A program made the translations under genes and the position numbers. From a bacterium (GTDB lineage Bacteria; Cyanobacteriota; Vampirovibrionia; Gastranaerophilales; Gastranaerophilaceae): DNA of 64,000 nt. The DNA lies in NCBI GenBank assembly GCA_017542305.1, contig JAFXXK010000007.1, positions 1 through 64,000 of the forward strand, in the 5' to 3' direction. The notes beneath the pieces are model-generated. The model ran no database searches. It was not told the DNA's origin and saw only the letters and a program-made list of their open reading frames with translations. This document shows, piece after piece, positions 43,460 through 52,045 of this stretch. Within the stretch, counting starts at the first letter, position 1. Every line of letters starts with the position of its first letter.

Positions 43460-44590
43460 TTGAAGATAACGGGTTATGAAGCTCTGTGCAATTTGGGGAA
43501 TAATATTGATGCAATTTATGAAAAAGCCATAAATGGCGATAATTCCTGCTTTGAAGATATAGAAGGCTATATTCCCGATAGTCATATTCATGTCGGAATT
43601 ATAAAAGAAGAACTTCCCGAAATTACTGATAAAAATTATAATATCCGCTGTAACAGCTTATTACTAAAGAATTTAGGACTCATTGAAAACGAGATTAAAC
43701 AGCTCATTACAAAATACTCAAAAGACAGGATTGCCGTAGTTGTTGCATCTACAAATTCAGGTGTTGAGGAATTTGAAATATCAAATAATGCAGAACACTA
43801 TGAACTTGGTAATCCTGCTAAATTTATACACACATATTTAGGGTTGAATTGTTTTTATACAACTGTTTCGACAGCATGTTCTTCCGGTATAAAGGCTTTT
43901 TTACTTGCAAGGGATTTGATGAATAATAATATTGCAGATGCCGTTATAGTGGCTTGTGCAGATATTTTGGCGAAAGTTCCCGTATACGGATTTCATTCTC
44001 TGGAAGTTTTGTCGGATAAGCCGTCAATACCGTTTAGCGTAAACCGTAACGGAATGAATATAGGAGAAGCAAGTTCAATATTCATTACCGAAAAAGAGGC
44101 TTTAAACGGAATAGATATTATGGGTGTAGGCGAAAGTACTGACATTTATCACTCAACCACTCCCGACCCTGAGGGCAAAGAGTCCGTTAATGCTATTAAA
44201 ATGGCGCTTGCTGAGGCAGGAATTACGGCATCCGATATCGATTATATAAATGCTCACGGAACAGGTACAATTGCCAATGATATTATGGAATCCAATGCGA
44301 TATATAAAGTCTTTGGAAATAAAGTTCCGGTAAGTTCTACAAAACCGCTGACAGGACATTGTCTTGGAGCGGCAGCAGGTATAGAAACAGCTTTATGCTG
44401 TAAATTGCTTGATGATTTTGACGGCAGACTCTATCCGAACGTTTATGACGGAAATTATGACAACTCGTTGCCTAAAATTAATCTTGCTCAAAAGAATAAA
44501 AAATACAATAAATGTAAAGTTTGTATGTGTAATTCTTTTGGTTTTGGCGGCACTAATGCTATACTTATTTTGGGGAAAAAAGATGGATAA
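43460..44590 (+). CDS. Beta-ketoacyl-ACP synthase (KAS II type), first of two
   Basis: The 376-residue condensing enzyme has the Cys-His-His triad: active-site Cys in VSTACSSGIKAF (about 139-150), His in NAHGTGTIANDI (about 267-278) and His in KPLTGHCLGAA (about 298-308). A TTG start at 43460 after AGAGG fits KITGYEAL, the usual N-terminal strand. The frame also opens at 43367 with no ribosome binding site and foreign composition. It pairs with the chain length factor or with the second synthase to elongate the polyene. It overlaps the dehydratase gene by 8 bases. Confidence 0.93.
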   Translation: MKITGYEALCNLGNNIDAIYEKAINGDNSCFEDIEGYIPDSHIHVGIIKEELPEITDKNYNIRCNSLLLKNLGLIENEIKQLITKYSKDRIAVVVASTNSGVEEFEISNNAEHYELGNPAKFIHTYLGLNCFYTTVSTACSSGIKAFLLARDLMNNNIADAVIVACADILAKVPVYGFHSLEVLSDKPSIPFSVNRNGMNIGEASSIFITEKEALNGIDIMGVGESTDIYHSTTPDPEGKESVNAIKMALAEAGITASDIDYINAHGTGTIANDIMESNAIYKVFGNKVPVSSTKPLTGHCLGAAAGIETALCCKLLDDFDGRLYPNVYDGNYDNSLPKINLAQKNKKYNKCKVCMCNSFGFGGTNAILILGKKDG

Positions 44591-45038
44591 CAAAGAATAT
44601 ATAGCAACCGTATTACCGCATGAAAAACCGATGATATTAATTGATGATATTATTGATTATTCGCTTGAGGAAAAATGGCTTAGAAGCTGCGTTACCATAA
44701 GAGAGGACAGCGTATTTTTTGATAAAGAATTAAACGGTATTGATTCCGTTGTCGGTATTGAATATATGGCACAAACTATAGGCTGCTATGCATATTTGAG
44801 AAAAAAATTAGATAAACCGAGAATCGGTTTTTTGCTTGGTACAAGGTTGTATAACAATGCTATCAAGACTTTTGAACTCGGAAAAACCTACAATATTTTG
44901 GTAAAAGAAGTTTTTGTTGCAGATATATACTCTTTTGAATGTTTCATTTATAATGAAGAAAACGAAGAGATTGCAAGCGCAACAATAAATGTGTATCAAA
45001 ATGACGATGATAATATAAAGGAGTTAATATATGGGTAA
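44583..45038 (+). CDS. 3-hydroxyacyl-ACP dehydratase, hotdog type
   Basis: The 151-residue hotdog protein begins MDNKEYIATVLPHEKPMILI. The HEKPM loop and the later GIEYMAQTIGCYAYLR helix match the FabZ-like dehydratase of aryl polyene clusters. It introduces trans double bonds during elongation. The start ATG 44583 lies in the end of the ketosynthase gene; the frame opens further upstream, but that part lies inside the synthase in another frame. It overlaps the reductase gene by 8 bases. The AMP-ligase fusion supplies a second dehydratase domain. Confidence 0.9.
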   Translation: MDNKEYIATVLPHEKPMILIDDIIDYSLEEKWLRSCVTIREDSVFFDKELNGIDSVVGIEYMAQTIGCYAYLRKKLDKPRIGFLLGTRLYNNAIKTFELGKTYNILVKEVFVADIYSFECFIYNEENEEIASATINVYQNDDDNIKELIYG

Positions 45039-45753
45039 AACGGTTTTAATTACGGGGTCAAGCAGAGGTATCGGGAAAGAAACGGCAATGTATCTTGCAC
45101 AAAACGGTTTTGATATAGTTTTACATTGCAACAGAAACAAAGAAAAAATGCTGGAAGTCCAAAAAGCCATAGAAGCTATGGGCAGAACTGTTCGTGTACT
45201 TCAGTTTGACGTATCTGACAGAGAACAGGCAAAACAAGTTTTGCTGGATGATATAGAAAAAAACGGAATATATTATGGTGTTGTAGTTAATGCCGGAATT
45301 ACCGCAGATAACCTTTTCCCGCTAATGGAAGATGATCAGTGGGACAGAGTTATAAATATTAATTTAAACGGATTTTTCAATACAATTAGGCCGCTCATTA
45401 TGCCGATGATACAGAACCGACAGGGCAGAATTGTTGCACTGTCCTCCGTATCGGGGTTAGCAGGTAACAAAGGTCAGGTAAACTACAGCGCATCAAAAGC
45501 CGGTATTATCGGTGCGGTAAAATCTTTGAGCAGAGAAGTTGCAAAAAGAAAAATTACCGTAAACTGTGTTGCTCCCGGTATGATAGAATCGGATATGACT
45601 GCGGAAATACCTTTTGAGATGATTAAAGATGCTGTTCCAATGGGCAGGGTAGGAACGGCTAAAGAGGTAGCAAGTGCTATTAATTACTTGTTCAGCGAAG
45701 ATGCGGGTTATATTACTGGACAGGTTATTTCCGTTAACGGAGGAATGTTTTAA
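45031..45753 (+). CDS. 3-oxoacyl-ACP reductase, FabG type
   Basis: The 240-residue short-chain dehydrogenase reduces the beta-keto group with NADPH. Its cofactor loop is LITGSSRGIGKET (about 6-18), and the catalytic Ser-Tyr-Lys set is in ALSSVSGLAGNKGQVNYSASKAG (about 135-157). The C-terminal ITGQVISVNGGM is typical of FabG. The start and stop overlap both neighbours, so the plus operon is translationally coupled throughout. A GGAG ribosome binding site is present. Confidence 0.96.
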   Translation: MGKTVLITGSSRGIGKETAMYLAQNGFDIVLHCNRNKEKMLEVQKAIEAMGRTVRVLQFDVSDREQAKQVLLDDIEKNGIYYGVVVNAGITADNLFPLMEDDQWDRVININLNGFFNTIRPLIMPMIQNRQGRIVALSSVSGLAGNKGQVNYSASKAGIIGAVKSLSREVAKRKITVNCVAPGMIESDMTAEIPFEMIKDAVPMGRVGTAKEVASAINYLFSEDAGYITGQVISVNGGMF

Positions 45754-46979
45754 TGACCAGACGCGTTGTAGTTACAGGCATGGCACTGGCAAGTCCTTTG
45801 GGCTCGACTGTTGAATCCGCCTTTAACAGATTACATAAACTTGAAAACTGTATTATTTATGATGAAAATCTTGCAATATACAAGGGTTTACATACAAGAC
45901 TTGCATCAAGAGTTCAGGGCTTTGTACTGCCGGAGGATTTTAACAGAAAAATTACCCGAACAATGGGTGATGTTGCCATATTATCTGTTGCAACAGCCAA
46001 ACAGGCGGTAGAAGATGCGAGGTTAACGGATAATCCCATAATTTCAAGCGGACAAACCGGTGTCAGCTACGGTTCCTGCAGCGGTTCAATTGATGCCATT
46101 ATGGATTTTTATTCCATGTGCGTTAACCATGAGGTCAAAAACCTCAATTCCGGCTCTTATATCCGTATGATGTCGCATACTGCCGCAGTTAATATTTCTC
46201 TGTATTTCAAAACTCACGGCAGGGTTATTCCGACCTCAACTGCATGCACATCGGGTTCTATGGGTATAGGTTATGCTTATGAGGCAATAAAATCAGGTGC
46301 GCAGACGGTTATGATTTCAGGGGGCGGCGAGGAATACAGTCCGAGTAATATCGGGGTTTTCGATACCCTGTTTGCAACAAGCGTGAAAAATGATACCCCA
46401 AACTTAACCCCGTCACCGTTTGATAAAGACAGGGACGGACTTGTAATCGGCGAGGGTTCAGGAACTCTTATTCTGGAAGAATATGAACACGCTAAAAACA
46501 GAGGGGCAAAAATATATGCGGAACTCGTCGGTTTTGCAACGAATTCTGACGGAACTCACATAACAAATCCTAACCCTGAAATGATGGCAGAAGTTATGAA
46601 ACAGTCATTAAATTCTGCAGGTTTGTCTGCCCGGGATATCGGATATATTAATGCACATGGCACGGGTACAGTTAATGGCGATATCGCAGAATCTCAGGCA
46701 ACCTATAATGTTTTTGGCAGCAATGTGCCTGTCAGTACGATAAAAAGTTATACAGGACATACCCTCGGCGCCTGCGGTGCCATTGAGGCTATTATGAGCA
46801 TAGAAATGATGAACAATAATTGGTTCTGCCCTAACCTGAATTTAAAAAATGTTGATGAAAGATGTGCCGAACTTGACTATATAATTACTAATCCGAGGGC
46901 ATTTGAAACCGAATACTTTATGAGCAATAATTTTGCCTTTGGCGGAATAAACACCTCACTAATATTCAAAAGAATATAG
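45753..46979 (+). CDS. Beta-ketoacyl-ACP synthase, second of two
   Basis: The 408-residue KAS II-type enzyme has the active-site Cys in TSTACTSGSMGIG (about 160-172), His in NAHGTGTVNGDIAE (about 302-315) and His in SYTGHTLGACGA (about 332-343). It ends with NNFAFGGINTSLIF. It starts at ATG overlapping the reductase stop (TAATG). Two full ketosynthases plus a chain length factor are the usual aryl polyene set. Confidence 0.95.
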   Translation: MTRRVVVTGMALASPLGSTVESAFNRLHKLENCIIYDENLAIYKGLHTRLASRVQGFVLPEDFNRKITRTMGDVAILSVATAKQAVEDARLTDNPIISSGQTGVSYGSCSGSIDAIMDFYSMCVNHEVKNLNSGSYIRMMSHTAAVNISLYFKTHGRVIPTSTACTSGSMGIGYAYEAIKSGAQTVMISGGGEEYSPSNIGVFDTLFATSVKNDTPNLTPSPFDKDRDGLVIGEGSGTLILEEYEHAKNRGAKIYAELVGFATNSDGTHITNPNPEMMAEVMKQSLNSAGLSARDIGYINAHGTGTVNGDIAESQATYNVFGSNVPVSTIKSYTGHTLGACGAIEAIMSIEMMNNNWFCPNLNLKNVDERCAELDYIITNPRAFETEYFMSNNFAFGGINTSLIFKRI

Positions 46980-46994
46980 AAATTTTGGTCAAAA

Positions 46995-47747
46995 TTATTT
47001 TAATTGAAAACAATTATCAATAATATCTAATTCACAAAGCTTCTTATCTGCAAGGGCTTTATTGTATTGTTTTCTGTTATTTGCCGCTTGTAAATTTAAA
47101 TGTCTTGGTTTCCCATTAACAAGAGCTTTACAATCTTGCGTATCTTGTTTAGCATAAGTAAATAATTTTGTATTAATATTATTTTTCTTTATTTTTTTTA
47201 TTATTTCAAAATAATCAGAATACAAGTTTGAATCAATACTATCTCCGCAGGCAACAAGTATTTCATTACTACTATTAAGTATTTTTTCTACTAATTCAAA
47301 ATTTAATTTAAAAAATTCGTTATTTGATTTATTTTTTTTATAATATTCATTAGCTACTTTGCTATTACTTTCTATATACGGAAATGTATTTATAACTATT
47401 ATTTGACTATATCCAATTGCATTTGCTAATACTATAAGATTTCTTATTGTTTGATCAAATCTAGATTTTAGATTTTTCTTTTTTACAATATCAGCAGGAA
47501 AAGTATTAGCAGGATTCACAAGTAATGTCGATAGTACTCCTTTTTTATTTTTATTATTAGGCAATTCTATTAGTAAGCAAAATCGGTTTTCAGCTTTTGA
47601 ATCATATATACCATATCCTTTTACATCATAGATATATTTTTTTTTATTTAAATACTTATCATCTATAATTGGTTTAGACCATTGGAACGTAATATTCCCG
47701 AGTTTATTTATTTTATTTATTGTTTTTAATATAGTATTTTTATCCAT
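46995..47747 (-). CDS. DUF1643 family protein
   Basis: The 250-residue protein has the DUF1643 pattern: LLVNPANTFPAD (about 79-90), FDQTIRNLIVLANAIGYSQIIVIN (about 100-123) and a late VACGDSIDSN near 165-174. The family is of unknown function and often lies in mobile or defence neighbourhoods. I chose ATG 47747; a TTG at 47762 is also possible. The composition is even more AT-rich and Lys/Asn-rich than the polyene genes, which hints at recent arrival. Confidence 0.8.
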   Translation of the reverse strand: MDKNTILKTINKINKLGNITFQWSKPIIDDKYLNKKKYIYDVKGYGIYDSKAENRFCLLIELPNNKNKKGVLSTLLVNPANTFPADIVKKKNLKSRFDQTIRNLIVLANAIGYSQIIVINTFPYIESNSKVANEYYKKNKSNNEFFKLNFELVEKILNSSNEILVACGDSIDSNLYSDYFEIIKKIKKNNINTKLFTYAKQDTQDCKALVNGKPRHLNLQAANNRKQYNKALADKKLCELDIIDNCFQLK

Positions 47748-47777
47748 AATAGCATCTTTCAATATTTTCTTTCTAGT

Positions 47778-48992
47778 TTAAATATTTTTATTAAAAATTC
47801 TTGCTTGGAGTAATGCCCTGTCTGCTTCCTCAGATTTGTTTAACTTCATAAGAATTTGGTATTTTGTATAATAATTCTCGTCATTTGCATCATAATTTAT
47901 TGACTCATTACAAACACTCAATGCAGCTTCATACTTGTTCCATAATATGTAATTTTTGGCAAGTTCATTACAGTATTTGCTGATTATTCTTTTTTGCATT
48001 GCAATTTCATCCGTGCGATTGTCTTTAACCATTGTTTGTAAATCAGTTTTGTACGATTCTATCATTTCAATTAATTCATCTAACACGCCAATTCCTATGC
48101 CTTCTGTACAAACATCCTGTGTCCTTGATTCTTCATCATAACCCCAAATGTGAAATCTGGTTATTTTGTCATTCTTATAATAATTCAGAATTTGCAGGGT
48201 CATTAAGCCGCTTGGACTGTAATAGATATAATGTTTTGAGGTAAGTTGATTGTTTTCATAAGATATGCTCAGACATTGTTTCATAACAGAATTGGTATAA
48301 TATTGATATTCAGAAATATCTTTTGTATTGGCATCGTTATTAATAACTTCTCTTTGCATAATTCTCCCATTGTCATATAAAAATCGGATTTCTCTAAGCC
48401 CAAAGAGCTCATCCTGAATTATCTTTATTACATTCCCTTTATCGTCATACTCATAAGAAGTGTTTTCTGTATCATTATTGTCCTCTTTAATCCGAATATT
48501 TAATAATTTGCCGGACGTATCATATTTATATTCATAAATTGTTATTTTACCTAAACTCTCGCTCTTTTCTTCTTTCTTTAGAAGTTTGCCATTATTATAA
48601 AAAGACTTACATTCAATAACGTCATCTTCTTCATTTTCCTCAATTTCATCTAAATACACATAGCGGACGGATTCGGTATTGTTTTTGAAAACTTCTCTCG
48701 TTGAACCTAACATAAGAGAGTAAATGTCCTTGGAAATTATTTCTGATAAATCTCCATTTTCACGATATTTATAAGATTTTTTTAAATTGTAATTACTCTT
48801 TATAAAATCATGATACAACTCTGAAATTAATTTATTGTCCTGATTATATAATTTCCCGTTTTTGTAAGAAGAATACTGTGAATACAAATTTTCATCATAC
48901 ACAGGAATTTGTGCCAACTCAAAAATATCAGCTTCATCATCAACTTTTATATTAAAATCATCATCACTTATTATCATAATATCAAAATTCAT
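47778..48992 (-). CDS. Hypothetical protein with YD-like and TPR-like repeats
   Basis: The 404-residue protein is hydrophilic and has no signal peptide. Residues about 65-270 repeat the theme Y-x-Y-D-x-x-G-x-L (YEYKYDTSGKLLNIRI, TSYEYDDKGNVIKII, IRFLYDNGRIMQREV), resembling YD or MORN-like beta repeats. The last 90 residues are helical and look like a TPR pair (AKNYILWNKYEAALSVCNES). I do not recognise a full family. It lies 30 bases upstream of the DUF1643 gene on the same strand. Confidence 0.7.
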   Translation of the reverse strand: MNFDIMIISDDDFNIKVDDEADIFELAQIPVYDENLYSQYSSYKNGKLYNQDNKLISELYHDFIKSNYNLKKSYKYRENGDLSEIISKDIYSLMLGSTREVFKNNTESVRYVYLDEIEENEEDDVIECKSFYNNGKLLKKEEKSESLGKITIYEYKYDTSGKLLNIRIKEDNNDTENTSYEYDDKGNVIKIIQDELFGLREIRFLYDNGRIMQREVINNDANTKDISEYQYYTNSVMKQCLSISYENNQLTSKHYIYYSPSGLMTLQILNYYKNDKITRFHIWGYDEESRTQDVCTEGIGIGVLDELIEMIESYKTDLQTMVKDNRTDEIAMQKRIISKYCNELAKNYILWNKYEAALSVCNESINYDANDENYYTKYQILMKLNKSEEADRALLQARIFNKNI

Positions 48993-49064
48993 ACTATCAT
49001 TTTTAATACTCTATGTCAAAATCCCTAATACAACAACACAGCTAAATTAATTGGGAAATATATA

Positions 49065-49721
49065 TTATTGATGTCGCAAGTGTTTTAACAATCCTATAAC
49101 TACTTTACTTAGGATTCTATTAGTAACATCAAAAGTTTCATTTATACTTATTGTCCTTTTTACGACTTGTAAAAGCTTGTCATTTTCTATAATAACTGTC
49201 TTATCAAAATATTGTTTTAAATTTTTAATACCTTCTTCTGCGATAGTAGTTCTTCTTTTACCTTCAAAAGTGAATGGTTTTGTAACAACAGCAACAGTCA
49301 AAATCCCCAATTCTTTTGCAATTTTTGCAATAACAGGAGTTGCACCTGTACCTGTACCACCACCTAAACCTGTGGTTATAATCACCATATCTGCACCTTC
49401 TAACGCTTTTATTATTTCATGTTTAGATTCTTCCGCTGCTTGTTTCCAAATTTCATAGTCGTCACCGGCACCAAGTCCTTTTGTAGTTTTTACACCTAAC
49501 AGGATTCTGTTATCAGTACGTCCAAGCTCTAACAATTGCTTATCAGTATTCATTAACCAAAATTCAACATCTGCTAACCCGCATTTAATCATATGATTAA
49601 CGGCGTTGCAACCTCCTGTACCGACTCCGATTACTTTTATTTTTTTATTTTTTACTGTGTTTTGTTCAGGGTTTACTAACTTTTTTAAATTTTCCGCTTT
49701 TTCAATACTGTTTTTTGTCAT
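49065..49721 (-). CDS. Truncated FtsZ-like GTPase
   Basis: The 218-residue protein covers only the N-terminal GTP-binding half of FtsZ. It has VIGVGTGGCNAVNHM (about 29-43), the tubulin signature GLGGGTGTGATPV (about 119-131) and VVTKPFTFEGKRRT (about 145-158). It ends at NRILSKVVIGLLKHLRHQ, before the T7 loop (N-x-D-F-A-D) that completes the GTPase site of the next subunit. It therefore cannot form a normal treadmilling filament. It may be a decayed duplicate or a dominant regulator of cell division. AGGAGTAAG precedes ATG 49721. A full ftsZ is presumably elsewhere. Confidence 0.85.
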   Translation of the reverse strand: MTKNSIEKAENLKKLVNPEQNTVKNKKIKVIGVGTGGCNAVNHMIKCGLADVEFWLMNTDKQLLELGRTDNRILLGVKTTKGLGAGDDYEIWKQAAEESKHEIIKALEGADMVIITTGLGGGTGTGATPVIAKIAKELGILTVAVVTKPFTFEGKRRTTIAEEGIKNLKQYFDKTVIIENDKLLQVVKRTISINETFDVTNRILSKVVIGLLKHLRHQ

Positions 49722-49888
49722 TTCTTACTCCTTTTAAGTTAATTATAATTCCCAACTACGTCATTTCCGGACATATAAGCATAGTTATATTAAATACAGA
49801 AACTCATAAGCCTACTATACAATAGCACTGTAAGTTACATAGCAAAATCTTAAGATACAATGAAATACGCAAGAAGGCAAAACTACAC

Positions 49889-49917
49889 TTGAATAATAGC
49901 AACACATATGTTATAAT
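49889..49917 (+). promoter_or_regulatory. Sigma-70 promoter of the 49.9 kb prepilin
   Basis: TTGAAT (49889-49894) and TATAAT (49912-49917) are spaced by exactly 17 bases. Transcription should start near 49924, about 20 bases before ATG 49944, with the GGAGG at 49929-49933 in between. Confidence 0.85.
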
Positions 49918-49943
49918 TATATATAAAAGGAGGGTTGAAAACC

Positions 49944-50804
49944 ATGAGTATGACTGCTTTTAAGCATCGTGGGATGGGGGTAAAGTTCTCTCACAACAGG
50001 AGTTTTGGCTATTTTGGAAGATTGGCAGCTAAATTGCTTAATGACCTGGAAAATACTGCTTTTTTTCAATGCGGAAGAGGTAGTCGTGCCGCTTTTACCC
50101 TGGCCGAGGTTCTGATAACCCTTGGTATAATTGGCATTGTAGCTGCTATGACATTACCAACGGTAATTAGTAATTACCAAAAACAAGAAACTATTTCAAA
50201 GCTAAAAAAAGTTTATGCTATGTTGGGCAATACTACTTCTATGGCTATAGCAGAATACGATGATACAAGAAATTGGGAACTGGGAAATAATTTAGATTGG
50301 GCAACGGGTAAAGCTTTTGCAGAAAAATATATAATGCCATATTTAAAAATTGCCAGAGTATGCGAAAATAATAGTACAAAAGAGTGCAATTACCCAATAA
50401 AAAGATTAAACGGACAGAGTTTCAATAATTATACTGAATTTGCAAATTCATATCGTTTTTATCTTGTAGATGGTACATTTGTATGTGTTGCTGCAAATCA
50501 TAAAAGTCAACATCATGATAAATTGGTACAAATAATTTTTGATATTAATGGTGAAAGAAATCCTAATAGAGTAGGTAAAGATGTTTTCTTTTTGGAGTAT
50601 TTTATAAAACCCGCAAGCACTAACACAGTATCAGGTAGTGCATTTCAGGGTAGAATGTTACCGGCCAATCTGGATTATCAAGACAGGAATCAAATATTAG
50701 GAACAGGAAATAACGATTTCTGCAATAAAAGTAAAGATGGCAAAGGCTGTTTGGCTGTAATATTTATGGACGGATGGCAGATAAAACCCGACTATCCGTG
50801 GTAA
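49944..50804 (+). CDS. Type IV prepilin-like protein with long leader
   Basis: The 286-residue protein has the class III motif RAA-FTLAEVLITLGIIGIV, but only after a basic leader of about 50 residues. Most prepilin leaders have 5-25. The residue before the cleavage site is Ala, not the usual Gly. The mature part is a pilin-type domain with Cys pairs (CENNSTKECNYP, FCNKSKDGKGC). ATG 49944 lies 10 bases after GGAGG; a TTG at 49935 is too close to it. The strong promoter at 49889-49917 supports the start. A later in-frame initiation cannot be excluded. Confidence 0.85.
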   Translation: MSMTAFKHRGMGVKFSHNRSFGYFGRLAAKLLNDLENTAFFQCGRGSRAAFTLAEVLITLGIIGIVAAMTLPTVISNYQKQETISKLKKVYAMLGNTTSMAIAEYDDTRNWELGNNLDWATGKAFAEKYIMPYLKIARVCENNSTKECNYPIKRLNGQSFNNYTEFANSYRFYLVDGTFVCVAANHKSQHHDKLVQIIFDINGERNPNRVGKDVFFLEYFIKPASTNTVSGSAFQGRMLPANLDYQDRNQILGTGNNDFCNKSKDGKGCLAVIFMDGWQIKPDYPW

Positions 50805-50823
50805 TATTTGATTTAATATATAA

Positions 50824-50846
50824 AAAAGAGCCTCTTGGGCTCTTTT
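50824..50846 (+). terminator. Rho-independent terminator after prepilin
   Basis: AAAAGAGCC (50824-50832) pairs with GGCTCTTTT (50838-50846) around a 5-base loop and runs into T-rich sequence. It ends the prepilin transcript. Confidence 0.85.
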
Positions 50847-50854
50847 ATTAAAAA

Positions 50855-50963
50855 TTGGGAAGTAGGGGAAGAAATCCTAACTAATAATGCTTATGATATA
50901 TATGAAATGAATCCGTATCTTATGGAAATGAAAAATTGGTTAAAGGAACTGGATAAAAAATAA
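50855..50963 (+). pseudogene. Remnant of a coding frame
   Basis: An in-frame segment reads WEVGEEILTNNAYDIYEMNP and then YLMEMKNWLKELDKK, ending at TAA 50961-50963. The composition is protein-like, but no ribosome binding site or start precedes it and it lies just after a terminator. It is probably the 3' scar of a gene cut when the mobile element or prepilin arrived. Confidence 0.35.
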
Positions 50964-51313
50964 CCCCTTATTATCTAATGTATAGCAGAGACGAATAAGA
51001 TAAAAAGTAGTGATTAGCATATATATAAATTGAAAAATTTGAAAAATTTTAAATGTAGAATGTAATGTGAAGCTGAAACTGATAGAAATAAATAAAAGAT
51101 TGATTATAGAGGTTTGTTGCTAGTACAAGTGAGTCTGCACCGTTAAGCGAGCGAAGCGAGTAGGGGCTGACTCCTTATGTATGAGTGACATACATAAGTA
51201 ATTTATTACTTAATCCTATTAGTGAAGCGAAACATTTGATAACTAAATATATCTTACTTAAATTTTTTCATGCACCGAAAATAAGTATATGGTGTAGAAA
51301 AGAGGATTTTAAG
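50964..51313. other. AT-rich junction upstream of the integrase
   Basis: These 350 bases hold no supported gene. They include a less AT-rich stretch at about 51130-51180 with the words GCGAGCGAAGCGAG and GGGGCTGACTCC. The open frame of the integrase extends up to 51185, but without a ribosome binding site. This is the likely place for the left attachment site. I could not define it by repeats within the window. Confidence 0.3.
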
Positions 51314-51880
51314 ATGAAAAATTTGGTTGAACCTATTAAGGACAAAAAAGACGTAGAAGCTATTGAAAAGTATTTAGCGAAGCATAGTTTACGGAATCAG
51401 CTTATTTGGATATTTGGCATTAATACAGGGCTTAGAATCTCTGATATTCTGGGGTTGAATGTAGAAAGTGTAAAAGGAAAACAATATGTTGAAGTTGTGG
51501 AAAAGAAAACAAAGAAATTTAAAAGATTTCCATTGAATAAAAAACTGCAAAAGCTGATTAAAGAATATTTGGTAGAACGTGAGAAAAAATATTATTCAAT
51601 TACGGGCGAAGAACCTTTATTTGTGGGGAAAAAGCACAAAAGATTACACAGGTCGCAAGTGTACAGATTTATTAATGACGTATGCAAAAAATTGAATATA
51701 TCCGTTAATGTCGGCACTCACACAATGCGTAAGACTTTTGGGTATCACCACTACAAGCTAAATAATGATGTGGCACTATTGCAGAAAATATTTAATCACA
51801 GCTCACCGTCAATAACCATGCGATATATCGGAATCGCACAAGAGGAATTAGACGAGTCATATATCAATTTTGAATTGTAA
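51314..51880 (+). CDS. Minimal tyrosine recombinase
   Basis: The 188-residue protein is a catalytic-domain-only tyrosine recombinase. The Arg-Lys-His-x-x-Arg-His-Tyr set is visible: TGLRISDI (Arg I), THTMRKTFG (His-x-x-Arg), HSSPSITMRYIG (His and nucleophile Tyr). The N-terminal core-binding domain is very short, as in Xer-like integrases of small integrative elements. I chose ATG 51314, 9 bases after GAGG. It marks the left part of the mobile region and may act on the inverted repeats just downstream. Confidence 0.9.
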   Translation: MKNLVEPIKDKKDVEAIEKYLAKHSLRNQLIWIFGINTGLRISDILGLNVESVKGKQYVEVVEKKTKKFKRFPLNKKLQKLIKEYLVEREKKYYSITGEEPLFVGKKHKRLHRSQVYRFINDVCKKLNISVNVGTHTMRKTFGYHHYKLNNDVALLQKIFNHSSPSITMRYIGIAQEELDESYINFEL

Positions 51881-51890
51881 AATAGCGGAA

Positions 51891-52045
51891 ATGCACCGTA
51901 TTACAATGCAACAGTTTATTTAAACGGTTGCATATATTGTTACTGCTTGATTATAGCACAAATTATTTAAAAACATACGGTGCATAAAAGCATAAAATTG
52001 CCGATATTTGCAAATATAAAACACAGTATTTGCAACATTCGGCAA
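51891..52045. repeat. Two inverted-repeat pairs downstream of the integrase
   Basis: ATGCACCGTAT (51891-51901) and ATACGGTGCAT (51975-51985) are perfect inverted copies, 73 bases apart. Next to them TTGCCGATATTTGCAAATA (51998-52016) and TATTTGCAACATTCGGCAA (52027-52045) form a stem that matches at 16 of 19 positions with a 10-base loop. More GGTGCA/TGCACC words occur at about 52052, 52071 and 52096. This layout fits recombinase, origin or regulator binding sites. Confidence 0.6.

Noticed and set aside
34321-46979. Ordinary fatty acid biosynthesis cluster
   Set aside because: Presence of an AMP-ligase, LolA-like carrier, MMPL exporter, chain length factor and COG4648-like protein, and absence of fabD, fabH and accessory acetyl-CoA carboxylase genes, do not fit housekeeping fatty acid synthesis.
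49721-49935. Continuation of the FtsZ-like gene by frameshift
   Set aside because: I read all frames past the stop at 49065; none shows the NxDFAD T7 motif or later FtsZ sequence, so the truncation is not a single slip.
51185-51880. Upstream start of the tyrosine recombinase
   Set aside because: The frame is open from 51185, but there is no ribosome binding site and the added 43 residues look unlike protein. ATG 51314 follows GAGG.
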